DNA of 10,825 bases from Anseongella sp036570465 (GTDB taxonomy: Bacteria; Bacteroidota; Bacteroidia; Sphingobacteriales; Sphingobacteriaceae), in NCBI GenBank assembly GCA_036570465.1, contig DATCYD010000160.1:1-10825 (forward strand), in the 5' to 3' direction. The position numbers and the translations under genes were made by a program. The number at the start of each line of letters is the position of its first letter. Within the stretch, counting starts at the first letter, position 1. Shown piece after piece: positions 1 through 7,933 of this stretch. The notes under the pieces are model-generated. The model searched no databases. It was not told the origin of the DNA and saw nothing but the letters and a program-made list of their open reading frames with translations.

Positions 1-1245
1 TGAACTAAAGATCACTGTCAGTCCGCCCAGCACGGTGAATGGCACACTATAGCTGAACAGGCCGGTCAGAAGCAGGAACTCACCCACAAAACCTCCCGTC
101 AGGGGAAGGGCGATGCTACCCAGGAGGACAATCATGAAACAAGCCGCCAGCACCGGCGCCCGATGTACAATCCCGCCCATGGCGGCCCGGTCATAGGTGG
201 CAATCCGGTCAAAAAGAATGTCGGCAATGAAGAACAAGCCCAGCACATTGATCCCATGATTCAGCATCTGGAGCATGGCTCCCTGCATAGCCGTTTCACT
301 CAGGGTAAACAGTCCGGCAGCGATCAGGCCCACGTGGGCAATGGACGAATAAGCGATCAACCGCTTTACATCACGCTGCCTGAAGGCGATAACAGAGGCG
401 TATATAATCCCAATGATGGCCAGTACGATAACGACATCAGCCCATTGGACTGCTGCTGCGGGTACAACCGGAAGGATCCAGCGAATGACCCCGTAGATCC
501 CCATCTTCAGCATAATAGCAGACAACAGCATGGTGCCGGCCGTTGGAGCGGCGGCATAGGTATCCGGCTGCCAGGTATGGAAGGGAAACAGAGGCATTTT
601 GATGGCAAAAGCAATGAAGAATGCCAGGAATATCCACACTTGCTGAGGATAGTTCAGTTCAAGGGCATAGAATGCTGCAATATCGAAGCTATGGGCACCC
701 GGAGTTTGCAGATAGAGATAGATAATCCCTACCAGCATAAAGAAACTACCGGTAATGGTGTAGATCAGGAACTTAAAGGTGGCGCGTACCCGGTTCTCTC
801 CGCCCCACAAAGCGGAAATAAAATAAATGGGGATCAGGGCTGCTTCCCAGGCAACATAGAACAGAAAGGCATCCAGGGCTACAAACACCCCTGTGAGGCC
901 CGCTTGCATGAAAAGTATAAGTGCGTAAAACACCCGTGGCGCGCGAATATCCCGTTGGAAGGTTGCCAGGATGATTAAAGGGACCAGCAGCGCGGTCAAC
1001 AGGACCATCAGCAGGCTAATGCCGTCCATTCCCACCTTAAAATTGATCCCCAGGCTGGCCACCCAGGGTATATTGGCCAAAAACTGATACTCCCCTGTGG
1101 GCAGCGCACCGGCCCAGGCATACAGCGCCATCAGGAGCTCGGCCAGGGCAAATGCGAAGGCCGCGTATCTTGCCTTGGCTGGCGAAAACACCAGGGTTAG
1201 CAAAGACGCCAGTACAGGGAATAAAAATAGTATGACTGTAATCAT
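1..1245 (-). CDS. nuoM: NADH-quinone oxidoreductase subunit M, antiporter-like proton pump subunit (partial, C-terminus off the left edge)
   Basis: One of the three Mrp-antiporter-like membrane subunits of complex I, each thought to move one proton across the membrane per NADH. The frame is open from the ATG at 1245 to the window edge, giving 415 codons of a protein usually near 480-510, so the last few membrane helices are missing. The translation begins MITVILFLFPVLAS. It carries the family's functional residues: Glu in FYVAWEAALIPIYF (about 134), Lys in FAIKMPLFPFHTW (about 216), Lys in LKMGIYG (about 247), and a further Glu in GGFVGEF (about 389). Hydrophobic helices fill the whole length. 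Its ATG lies 9 bases after the nuoL stop with no clear Shine-Dalgarno, so it is probably translated by coupling to nuoL. A long open frame on the opposite strand across this gene is only a shadow. Confidence 0.97.
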   Translation of the reverse strand, partial: MITVILFLFPVLASLLTLVFSPAKARYAAFAFALAELLMALYAWAGALPTGEYQFLANIPWVASLGINFKVGMDGISLLMVLLTALLVPLIILATFQRDIRAPRVFYALILFMQAGLTGVFVALDAFLFYVAWEAALIPIYFISALWGGENRVRATFKFLIYTITGSFFMLVGIIYLYLQTPGAHSFDIAAFYALELNYPQQVWIFLAFFIAFAIKMPLFPFHTWQPDTYAAAPTAGTMLLSAIMLKMGIYGVIRWILPVVPAAAVQWADVVIVLAIIGIIYASVIAFRQRDVKRLIAYSSIAHVGLIAAGLFTLSETAMQGAMLQMLNHGINVLGLFFIADILFDRIATYDRAAMGGIVHRAPVLAACFMIVLLGSIALPLTGGFVGEFLLLTGLFSYSVPFTVLGGLTVIFSS

Positions 1246-1254
1246 CAATCGCTG

Positions 1255-3165
1255 CTAAAAGATCCAATAGTTCAACAGAAAGATCAGGATAATGCCCGCC
1301 ACCATCAAAAACAGATAGCTCCCGATCCTGCCGGTCTGTACCAACCGGAGGGTGGTCGAAAACGCCATCACTGTTTTGCCGATGCCGTTTACAAAACCGT
1401 CGATAACCCGCCCATCCATGACCCGGTAAAAGAACACCGATAAGGCATTCAGCGGGCGCTGGACAAGGAAGTCGTAAAATTCATCCATATAAAACCGCTG
1501 GTACGACCAGGCGACCACTCCTCTGCGTTTTACGCTGTCCTCCTGAGGAATGGTTTTTTTGCGCAAATATATTGACCACGCAATAGCGATCGCACCCAGC
1601 ACTCCCAGTACCGATATGCTCATCAGCAACCATTCTGTACTGTGAGAAATGCGGACATCCGGAAGCACCTCCAGGCTTTCTGAAAACACCGGTGCCAGAA
1701 AACCGCCCAGCAAGTGTGCCTGATGGGCAATAACTTCAGGCAATCCAAGAAAACCGCCCAGCACGGAAAGGACGGCCAGCACGATCAGCGGCAGGGTCAT
1801 GCTGCGCGGAGATTCGTGTAACTGTTTTTTTTCTTCATCACTCCCCCGGAAATCGCCCCAAAAAGTCAGGAACATCATCCTGAACATATAAAAAGCGGTC
1901 AGCAATGCGCCGGTAAATCCAAGCACCCATAGCAGAGGTTCATGGAAAAAGGCGTGTGCCAGAATCTCATCCTTGGAAAAGAAGCCGGAGAAAGGCGGTA
2001 TTCCGGAAATGGCCAATGTGGCCAGCAGCATCGTGACAAAAGTCACAGGCATGGCCTTTTTCAACCCTCCCATGCGACGCATATCCTGCTGATTGTGCAA
2101 TGCGTGAATTACACTTCCGGCGCCGAGGAATAAAAGCGCTTTAAAAAAAGCATGTGTCATCACATGAAAAACCGCTCCGGTAAAGGCTCCAACCCCCAGG
2201 GCCAGAAACATATAACCAAGCTGACTTACGGTGGAGTAGGCCAGCACTTTCTTGATATCGTTTTGCGAAATGGCAATCAGCGCCGCGAATATGGCAGTAG
2301 CTAAACCGGTAACGGCAACAACCGTCATGGAAACCGGCGATAAAGCGTACAGAATGTTGGACCGGGCTACCATATAGATCCCTGCCGTGACCATGGTTGC
2401 TGCGTGAATAAGGGCCGAAACCGGAGTGGGACCGGCCATGGCGTCCGGCAACCAGGTGTAAAGCGGAAGCTGCGCGCTTTTACCTATGGCGCCGATAAAC
2501 AGGCAAAGGGTAATGGCAACCAGACGTCCGTCTCCGGACTGGAAACCGGCCGCCTGCGGGAATATCTCTGTAAAATCGGTGCTTCCAAAAGTTCCTATCA
2601 ACATGAAAACACCCAGCAGGAAACCCAGATCGCCGATGCGGTTCATAATAAACGCTTTTTTGGCGGCGTCGTTATAGGCATTATTCCGGTACCAAAAGCC
2701 GATAAGCAGGTAAGAACAAAGACCTACGCCTTCCCATCCGATGAACATGATCACATACCCGGCGCCCATGACCAGCAGCAGCATGAAGAAAACAAAGAGG
2801 TTCAGATAAGCAAAGAACTTCCCAAAATCTTCATCGTCATGCATATAACCGGTAGAATACACATGTATCAGAAATCCGATCCCGGTAATGATCAACAACC
2901 AGATGCAACTGAGCGGATCAATATAGAAGGAAAAAGGAATGCTGAGGCTGCCGGCATTGATCCAGTCGAACAGTTTTACGGTTACTCCGGTGGAACCGCT
3001 TGCGCGGAACTCAAGGAATACCAGCACACTTAAAAGAAATGAAACCAGAACCGAAGCGCTGCCAATGAAACCGGCAGCGGTCTTTGGAATCAGCTTCACT
3101 CCCAGGCCGTTTATCAGGAATCCCAGGAAGGGCAATAAGGGTATCAGCCAGGATTTCTCAATCAT
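1255..3165 (-). CDS. nuoL: NADH-quinone oxidoreductase subunit L, distal proton pump subunit with lateral helix
   Basis: The largest antiporter-like membrane subunit of complex I, at the far end of the membrane arm, 636 aa from the chosen start. Key residues fall almost exactly at the E. coli positions: Glu145 (FIGWEGVGLCSYLL), Lys229 (GKSAQLPLYTWLPDA), His254 (ALIHAATMVTAGIYM), His338 and Lys342 (THAFFKALLFLGAG), and Lys398 in SGFFSKDEIL. The C-terminal third (about 540-636) holds the stretch expected to form the long lateral helix and its anchoring transmembrane segment. I chose the ATG at 3165 because its A is also the last base of the nuoK TGA (TGATG), a typical coupled start. Two GTG codons just upstream (from 3171) are in frame but would only add two residues. 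The protein is full length and unbroken. Confidence 0.98.
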   Translation of the reverse strand: MIEKSWLIPLLPFLGFLINGLGVKLIPKTAAGFIGSASVLVSFLLSVLVFLEFRASGSTGVTVKLFDWINAGSLSIPFSFYIDPLSCIWLLIITGIGFLIHVYSTGYMHDDEDFGKFFAYLNLFVFFMLLLVMGAGYVIMFIGWEGVGLCSYLLIGFWYRNNAYNDAAKKAFIMNRIGDLGFLLGVFMLIGTFGSTDFTEIFPQAAGFQSGDGRLVAITLCLFIGAIGKSAQLPLYTWLPDAMAGPTPVSALIHAATMVTAGIYMVARSNILYALSPVSMTVVAVTGLATAIFAALIAISQNDIKKVLAYSTVSQLGYMFLALGVGAFTGAVFHVMTHAFFKALLFLGAGSVIHALHNQQDMRRMGGLKKAMPVTFVTMLLATLAISGIPPFSGFFSKDEILAHAFFHEPLLWVLGFTGALLTAFYMFRMMFLTFWGDFRGSDEEKKQLHESPRSMTLPLIVLAVLSVLGGFLGLPEVIAHQAHLLGGFLAPVFSESLEVLPDVRISHSTEWLLMSISVLGVLGAIAIAWSIYLRKKTIPQEDSVKRRGVVAWSYQRFYMDEFYDFLVQRPLNALSVFFYRVMDGRVIDGFVNGIGKTVMAFSTTLRLVQTGRIGSYLFLMVAGIILIFLLNYWIF

Positions 3166-3494
3166 CACCACTTCAGTTTATTCATGATATTAATGTCCAC
3201 CGAACCGGTGTTACGGTATATCATCACGATCACAGCCAGTCCTACGGCCACTTCCGCCGCAGCTACCGCCATGATAAAAAAGACAAATACCTGTCCGGAA
3301 GGGTCTCCATGATGTACCGAAAAGGCTGCCAGGAGCAAATTCACCGCATTCAGCATGAGCTCTACCGACATTAAAATGATGATGGCGTTCCTCCGTATGA
3401 GTACGCCTGCCACACCGATGACAAACAGCGCGGTGCAGAACAAAATATAATGTTCCAGCGGTATGGACCGTATCGTTTGCAGGGTATCTTCCAT
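3165..3494 (-). CDS. nuoK: NADH-quinone oxidoreductase subunit K
   Basis: A small MrpC-like membrane subunit of complex I with three transmembrane helices, 109 aa. The two conserved buried glutamates that form part of the central hydrophilic axis are visible: Glu45 in ILMSVELMLNAVNLLL and Glu81 in AVAAAEVAVGLAVIV. They match E. coli Glu36 and Glu72, displaced by nine residues because of a slightly longer N-terminus (MEDTLQTIRSIPLEHYI). No other in-frame ATG precedes the first helix, so the start is secure. Both junctions are one-base TGATG overlaps, with the nuoJ stop upstream and the nuoL start downstream, which suggests translational coupling and matched output of these membrane subunits. 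Confidence 0.98.
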   Translation of the reverse strand: MEDTLQTIRSIPLEHYILFCTALFVIGVAGVLIRRNAIIILMSVELMLNAVNLLLAAFSVHHGDPSGQVFVFFIMAVAAAEVAVGLAVIVMIYRNTGSVDINIMNKLKW

Positions 3495-3994
3495 CAGGCT
3501 TCCTTTCTTCCGATCAGCACCGCCCCTACCATGGCCGACAGCAACAGTACCGATGCCAGCTCAAAGGGCAGTAAAAATTCATTGAACAATACTTTTCCCA
3601 GGTTCTCAACCAGTCCCATATCCGGTACCGGCGTGACAGCTCCTTCTGATAAAGCTACCGTCTTCATAGCGCCCACGAGTACCAGCAGCAGGACACCTCC
3701 TGATATGACTCCGGCAAATTTGATATAAACCGGTTTCTGCGGTTCGGTTTCTGCATTCAGATTGAGCAGCATCAGGACGAAAAGAAAAAGTACCATGATG
3801 GCTCCGGCATATACGATCACGTTCACAATGGCCAGGAACTGGGCATTTAGTAAAATATAATGACCGGTGATAGCAAAAAAAGTGAGTACCAGGTACAGTA
3901 CACTGTGAACCGGATTTTTGGCAATTATCACGGCTAGTGCGCTGAAGACAGCCAGGAACGACAAAAAATAAAACAACGACTGCGTAAGCATCAT
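3494..3994 (-). CDS. nuoJ: NADH-quinone oxidoreductase subunit J
   Basis: A membrane subunit of complex I, 166 aa, with about five predicted transmembrane segments. The best conserved part is the third helix, NVIVYAGAIMVLFLFVLML (about 58-76), whose pi-bulge to alpha-helix switch is linked to coupling quinone chemistry to the pumps. The N-terminal helix ends in the family motif KNPVHSVLYLVLTF. The C-terminus ends in ELASVLLLSAMVGAVLIGRKE, typical of the family. Two consecutive ATG codons begin the frame; either could be used and the difference is one residue. The gene lies 20 bases after nuoI, and its stop overlaps the nuoK ATG by one base. Confidence 0.97.
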   Translation of the reverse strand: MMLTQSLFYFLSFLAVFSALAVIIAKNPVHSVLYLVLTFFAITGHYILLNAQFLAIVNVIVYAGAIMVLFLFVLMLLNLNAETEPQKPVYIKFAGVISGGVLLLVLVGAMKTVALSEGAVTPVPDMGLVENLGKVLFNEFLLPFELASVLLLSAMVGAVLIGRKEA

Positions 3995-4014
3995 GATTCA
4001 GGCCGCGAATTTAG

Positions 4015-4524
4015 TTATTTTAACAATGGCTCCAATAATTTGTCCTTGCCGTATATGAAATTTTTGCGGTCCACGTCCGCGGGTGCGATATCACCGTCCA
4101 GATAAATGGCTTGTTTTGGACAGGCTTCCTCGCAGAAACCGCAAAAGATGCAACGCAGCATATTGATCTCGTACACCCGGGCATACTTTTCTTCCCGGTA
4201 AAGCGCCTCTTCGCCGGGTTTGCGTTCATCAGCAATCATGGTAATGGCTTCGGCCGGGCAGGAGAGGGCGCACAAACCACATGCTGTACAGCGTTCCTTT
4301 CCTTCTTCATCCCGCTTCAGAGAATGAATTCCGCGGAAGTTTGCGGAAAACTCCCGCTTTTGTTCCGGATATTGAATCGTCGCCTTTTTGCGGAACAGAT
4401 GCTTAAAGGTAATGGCCAATCCCTGCACAATGGATGGCAGGTAAATTCGCTCCATGAAATTCATGGGTTTCTTTTCCAGCACCTTCTTCCGCCCCGTCAA
4501 TGATATATTTTCCAATTTTTCCAT
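4015..4524 (-). CDS. nuoI: NADH-quinone oxidoreductase subunit I, 2x[4Fe-4S] ferredoxin-like subunit
   Basis: A peripheral-arm subunit that carries clusters N6a and N6b and relays electrons from NuoG to N2 in NuoB. It is 169 aa from the chosen start. The two cluster motifs are complete: Cys79, 82, 85, 89 (CTACGLCALSCP) and Cys125, 128, 131, 135 (CIFCGFCEEACP). The segment around MERIYLPSIVQGLAITFKHLF (about 24-44) is the amphipathic N-terminal part that lies on the membrane next to NuoH. I preferred the ATG at 4524 over an in-frame TTG at 4548: it is the only ATG that fits and gives MEKLENISLTGRKKVL, which looks like other Bacteroidota NuoI N-termini. A purine-rich run GGGAAGG lies about 15 bases upstream, rather far for a normal ribosome site. 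The gap from nuoH is 39 bases. Confidence 0.97.
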   Translation of the reverse strand: MEKLENISLTGRKKVLEKKPMNFMERIYLPSIVQGLAITFKHLFRKKATIQYPEQKREFSANFRGIHSLKRDEEGKERCTACGLCALSCPAEAITMIADERKPGEEALYREEKYARVYEINMLRCIFCGFCEEACPKQAIYLDGDIAPADVDRKNFIYGKDKLLEPLLK

Positions 4525-4563
4525 TCCAATCAGATTAATCCTTCCCAACCAGCAATCCGGAAC

Positions 4564-5601
4564 TTACAGACCAAATAAGTACATCACAACTCCAGTAATA
4601 ACAATATTGGCGATCGCCAGGGGAATCATTACATTCCATCCCAACCTCATTAACTGGTCGTATCGGAAGCGTGGAACCGTCCAGCGCACCCAGATGAAGA
4701 AAAAGATGAAAAACAATATTTTTATCAGCAGCGCCGCCACACCAATCAGTGTAATCCAGTTCTGTGCTACGCCTGCTTCTGCCAGGGCATCCATGCCCGG
4801 GAAATTATAGCCTCCAAAATAAAGCGTAGCCATGACCGCGGATGTCACGAAGATATTAATGTACTCGGCAAAAAGGAAAAAACCAAGCTTCATGCTGGAA
4901 TATTCCGTGTGATAACCGCCCACCAGCTCTGTTTCACATTCAACCAGGTCGAAAGGATTCCGGTTGGTCTCGGCGAAGGAACAGGTCAGAAAAATGATGA
5001 ATCCGATCGGTTGGTACCAGATATTCCAGTTGATGCCGCGCTGCTGTTCAACGATCTCACCCAGGCTCAACGTGCCGGTCATCATCAGCAAAGCGATCAA
5101 CGACAGCCCCATGGAAATCTCATAGCTGATATTCTGGGAGGCGGCCCGGATGGAACTCAACAGGGAATACTTATTATTGGAAGCCCACCCCCCGATCATG
5201 ATGCCGTACACACCCAGGGCAACTACCCCGAACACATACAGAATGCCAATGTTAACATCGGCAATTTGCAGGGAAACCGTACGGTCGCCGATCTGAAGTT
5301 CTTCTCCCCAGGGAATCACGGCAGTACCCACACAAGCCATGAGCATGGCCAGCGACGGCCCCAATATGAATAAAAACCGGTTGGCTTCCCGCGGAATGAT
5401 CTCTTCTTTGGTAAACAGTTTGACACCATCTGCCAGAGGCTGCAACAAACCGAAAGGGCCCGCGCGGTTTGGTCCGTGACGGTCTTGCAGGAAACCTGCG
5501 ATCTTCCTTTCAGCCAGGGTGGTGTACATGGCGGTAACCAGGCTGATGCCCAGCACTACCGAAATAAGGATCGCTTTTTCTATAATAAAGGCAATGTCCA
5601 T
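4564..5601 (-). CDS. nuoH: NADH-quinone oxidoreductase subunit H, quinone-site membrane subunit
   Basis: The membrane subunit (345 aa, about eight transmembrane helices) that joins the peripheral and membrane arms and forms the quinone entry channel with NuoB and NuoD. Family signature one is present at about 30-60 (AERKIAGFLQDRHGPNRAGP, then FGLLQPLADGVKLF). Signature two is at about 210-237 (AETNRNPFDLVECETELVGG, then YHTEYSSMK) and contains the acidic loop near the quinone site. Many homologues read RAPFDLPEAE in the second signature, so RNPFDLVECE is a mild variant. The ATG directly follows the nuoG TAA with no spacer and no Shine-Dalgarno sequence, which suggests re-initiation by ribosomes that finish nuoG. 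Confidence 0.98.
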   Translation of the reverse strand: MDIAFIIEKAILISVVLGISLVTAMYTTLAERKIAGFLQDRHGPNRAGPFGLLQPLADGVKLFTKEEIIPREANRFLFILGPSLAMLMACVGTAVIPWGEELQIGDRTVSLQIADVNIGILYVFGVVALGVYGIMIGGWASNNKYSLLSSIRAASQNISYEISMGLSLIALLMMTGTLSLGEIVEQQRGINWNIWYQPIGFIIFLTCSFAETNRNPFDLVECETELVGGYHTEYSSMKLGFFLFAEYINIFVTSAVMATLYFGGYNFPGMDALAEAGVAQNWITLIGVAALLIKILFFIFFFIWVRWTVPRFRYDQLMRLGWNVMIPLAIANIVITGVVMYLFGL

Positions 5602-6552
5602 TTACTGTTTGTCTATTACCGGGACCACCCTGCCTTCATAATGATTGGCGGAGATCACCGATTGGCGATTGATTGCAGCAGGTCCTTCAATGACCCAGTC
5701 ACTTGTCTTTTTCGTATCGTAGCGGCAGGTGTTGCAGATAAAGTCTTCTACTTCCCCGTACTTATCCTTGCGGGCAGTCACCCGAAGCACATCGTCTCCC
5801 TTGTACCAAAGGGTAACTTTACCACAGCATTTGTCGCAGTCGCGGTGGGCCGAGACAGGCTTGGTAAACCAAACGCGGTTCTTGAACCGGAAAGTTTTGT
5901 CAGTCAGGGCGCCTACCGGGCATACATCGATCACATTTCCTGAAAAATCATTGTCAATGGCTTTTTCCACATACGTGCTGATCTCTGCCATATCGCCACG
6001 TCCCACAATGCCGTGAACACGCTCGTCCGTCAGCTGATTGGCCACATATACACAGCGGTAACAAAGAATGCACCGGTTCATATGAAGCTGGATCTTATCT
6101 CCGATATCGATCCGGTCAAAGGTACGGCGGGTAAACTCATAGCGGGTAGCTTCCGCGCCGTGCTCGTATGACAGATCTTGCATCTTGCATTCCCCCGCCT
6201 GATCACAAACAGGACAATCCAGCGGGTGGTTGATCAGGAGAAACTCCACTACACCCTTTCGGGCTTCCAGTACTTCAGGCGAGGTGATATTCTTTACTTC
6301 CATACCGTCCATCACCGTAGTCCGACAGGAAGCGACCAGCTTGGGCATGGGCCGCGGATCTTTTTCAGACCCCTTGCTTACCTTCACCAGGCAGGTACGA
6401 CATTTTCCGCCTGACCCTTCCAGTTTAGAATAGTAACACATGGCAGGAGGTACCAGCTCGCCTCCGATCTGACGCGCGGCATTCAGGATGGTGGTTCCCG
6501 GCTCCACTTCCGCGGTTACACCGTCGATGGTTACTTTATACTTTTCTGACAT
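5602..6552 (-). CDS. nuoG: Short NADH-quinone oxidoreductase subunit G (iron-sulfur domain only, no molybdopterin-like domain)
   Basis: A peripheral-arm subunit that carries several iron-sulfur clusters between NuoF/E and NuoI. It is 316 aa, against roughly 780-910 in Thermus or E. coli. The N-terminal ferredoxin-like domain has the N1b [2Fe-2S] ligands Cys39, 51, 54 and 76. Next come the N5 ligands His109, Cys113, Cys116 and Cys122 (HPLDCPVCDQAGEC) and the N4 ligands Cys161, 164, 167 and 211 (CILCYRC and VCPVGALT). Residues 236-280 look like the very beginning of a molybdopterin-type Fe4S4 domain, with Cys239, 242, 243, 273 and 276, and the protein then ends about 36 residues later. The rest of that domain is absent, and nuoH starts right after the stop, so this is not a local frameshift. 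Short NuoG proteins are, to my knowledge, usual in Bacteroidota. AAGGAAGAG precedes the ATG. Confidence 0.95.
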   Translation of the reverse strand: MSEKYKVTIDGVTAEVEPGTTILNAARQIGGELVPPAMCYYSKLEGSGGKCRTCLVKVSKGSEKDPRPMPKLVASCRTTVMDGMEVKNITSPEVLEARKGVVEFLLINHPLDCPVCDQAGECKMQDLSYEHGAEATRYEFTRRTFDRIDIGDKIQLHMNRCILCYRCVYVANQLTDERVHGIVGRGDMAEISTYVEKAIDNDFSGNVIDVCPVGALTDKTFRFKNRVWFTKPVSAHRDCDKCCGKVTLWYKGDDVLRVTARKDKYGEVEDFICNTCRYDTKKTSDWVIEGPAAINRQSVISANHYEGRVVPVIDKQ

Positions 6553-6556
6553 CTTA

Positions 6557-6565
6557 CTCTTCCTT
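6557..6565 (-). promoter_or_regulatory. Ribosome binding site of nuoG
   Basis: AAGGAAGAG lies 4 bases before the nuoG ATG, in the 18-base gap after nuoF. It partly matches the Shine-Dalgarno consensus and supports the start at 6552. Whether ribosomes of this organism use it strongly is uncertain, because many Bacteroidota rely little on such pairing. Confidence 0.55.
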
Positions 6566-6570
6566 ATTCA

Positions 6571-7932
6571 TCATTCTACCTCCACAGGCGCCGGCAACGG
6601 ATCGGCATAATTCGCCAGGCCGTAATTCCGTTCCTGGCTGAGCTTCGGTTCCCGCACATGCCATTCGAACTCGTCTCGGAAATGCCTGATGGCACTGCCT
6701 ACCGGCCATGCCGCGGCATCACCCAGCGGGCAAATCGTGTTTCCTTCGATCTTAGCAGCAACATCTACCAACAGATCGATGTCGCTTATTTTTCCGTGTC
6801 CGTATTCCAGACGGTGCAATACTTTTTCCATCCAGCCGGTCCCTTCACGGCAAGGGCTGCATTGTCCGCAGGATTCGTGGTGATAAAAGCGGGTAAAATT
6901 CCAGGTGTTACGAACGATACATGCGTCTTCATCCATCACAATAAAACCACCCGAACCCAGCATGGTACCGCTGGCAAAGCCACCATCGGCAAGTGACTCG
7001 TAGGTCATTAGCCGGGATTCACCCTCCAGGGTTTTAAGGATCAGATTGGCAGGTAAAACAGGCACGGAGGAACCACCGGCTACAACCGCTTTCATTCGTT
7101 TTCCACCGGCTACGCCGCCGCAATATTCATCGGAATAAATAAACTCTTCTACCGGAACGCCGAGTTCGATCTCATAGATCCCGGGATTATTGATATTTCC
7201 GCAAGCGGAAATGAGTTTGGTACCGGTACTTCGGCCCGCACCGATCTTTGCATATTCGTCCCCTCCGTTCAGAATGATCCAGCTGGTGGCAGCAATGGTT
7301 TCAACGTTGTTGACCACTGTCGGGCGACCCCATACTCCTGACACCGCCGGGAAGGGAGGCTTGATGCGGGGGTTTCCACGTTTCCCCTCCAATGATTCAA
7401 TCAATGCGGTTTCTTCACCGCAGATATAGGCGCCGCCGCCAGGCTGCACGTAAAGATCCAGATCGTATCCGCTGCCAAGGATATTCTTCCCGAGATAACC
7501 TTTTTCGTAGGCTTCGGCAATGGCTTTCTCCAGCATGCGAATTACATAGAACAGCTCGCCCCGTACATATATATAGGAGGTATTGGCCCCCAGGGCGAAA
7601 CTGGAAACGATCATTCCCTCGATGAGCGAATGCGGCGTCTTGCTCATCAGCTCGCGATCTTTAAAAGTACCGGGTTCGCTTTCGTCCGCATTACATACCA
7701 GATAACGCGGTACGCCCTCTGGCTTGGCCAGGAAACTCCATTTCAATCCCGTGGGGAAGCCGGCACCGCCTCTTCCCCGAAGGCCAGATTTCTTGACTTC
7801 TTCCAGCACATCCTCAGGACTCATGCTCTTGAGGGCCTTTTCAACGGCTGCATAACCTCCCTGCTTCCGGTAACCGTCCATGGTGTCGATGCCGGGAGTA
7901 TTGATGTGCTGCGTTAATATCTTCATTCCCAT
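6571..7932 (-). CDS. nuoF: NADH-quinone oxidoreductase subunit F, NADH- and FMN-binding subunit
   Basis: The electron-entry subunit of complex I: it binds NADH and FMN and carries the [4Fe-4S] cluster N3. It is 453 aa and full length. The glycine-rich NADH/FMN-binding segment GLRGRGGAGFPTGLKW is at about 50-65, followed by CNADESEPGTFKDRELM at about 80-96 and CGEETALIESLEGKRGNP at about 171-188. The N3 ligands are Cys355, 358 and 361 (ESCGQCSPCREGTGW) and Cys401 (TICPLGDAAAWP). The ATG at 7932 comes one base after the nuoE stop; a second in-frame ATG two codons further on is also possible. The close spacing to nuoE fits the known NuoE-NuoF subcomplex. An 18-base gap separates it from nuoG. 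Confidence 0.98.
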   Translation of the reverse strand: MGMKILTQHINTPGIDTMDGYRKQGGYAAVEKALKSMSPEDVLEEVKKSGLRGRGGAGFPTGLKWSFLAKPEGVPRYLVCNADESEPGTFKDRELMSKTPHSLIEGMIVSSFALGANTSYIYVRGELFYVIRMLEKAIAEAYEKGYLGKNILGSGYDLDLYVQPGGGAYICGEETALIESLEGKRGNPRIKPPFPAVSGVWGRPTVVNNVETIAATSWIILNGGDEYAKIGAGRSTGTKLISACGNINNPGIYEIELGVPVEEFIYSDEYCGGVAGGKRMKAVVAGGSSVPVLPANLILKTLEGESRLMTYESLADGGFASGTMLGSGGFIVMDEDACIVRNTWNFTRFYHHESCGQCSPCREGTGWMEKVLHRLEYGHGKISDIDLLVDVAAKIEGNTICPLGDAAAWPVGSAIRHFRDEFEWHVREPKLSQERNYGLANYADPLPAPVEVE

Positions 7933-7933
7933 A

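Noticed and set aside
163..978. A 271-codon open frame on the plus strand
   Set aside because: It lies wholly opposite nuoM, whose translation is an unmistakable family member. The antisense product is rich in Gly, Gln, His, Asn and Asp, low in hydrophobic runs, and matches no family I know. It is a codon-usage shadow.
1037..1267. A 76-codon minus-strand frame at the start of nuoM
   Set aside because: It is in a different frame from the conserved NuoM translation, which starts at 1245 and continues without a break to the window edge.
22..1764. The short repeat CCGCCCAGCACGG, at about 23-35 and again at about 1755-1764 (near match)
   Set aside because: Both copies encode Val-Leu-Gly-Gly-type membrane-helix residues in nuoM and nuoL. 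They are shared codon choices, not a repeat element.
2404..3033. A 209-codon open frame on the plus strand opposite nuoL
   Set aside because: nuoL is intact and well conserved across this stretch. The antisense product has no recognisable domain, so it is a shadow.
4111..5943. Several plus-strand open frames of 118-155 codons opposite nuoI, nuoH and nuoG
   Set aside because: They all lie opposite conserved nuo genes, have no family resemblance, and overlap each other in ways real genes would not.
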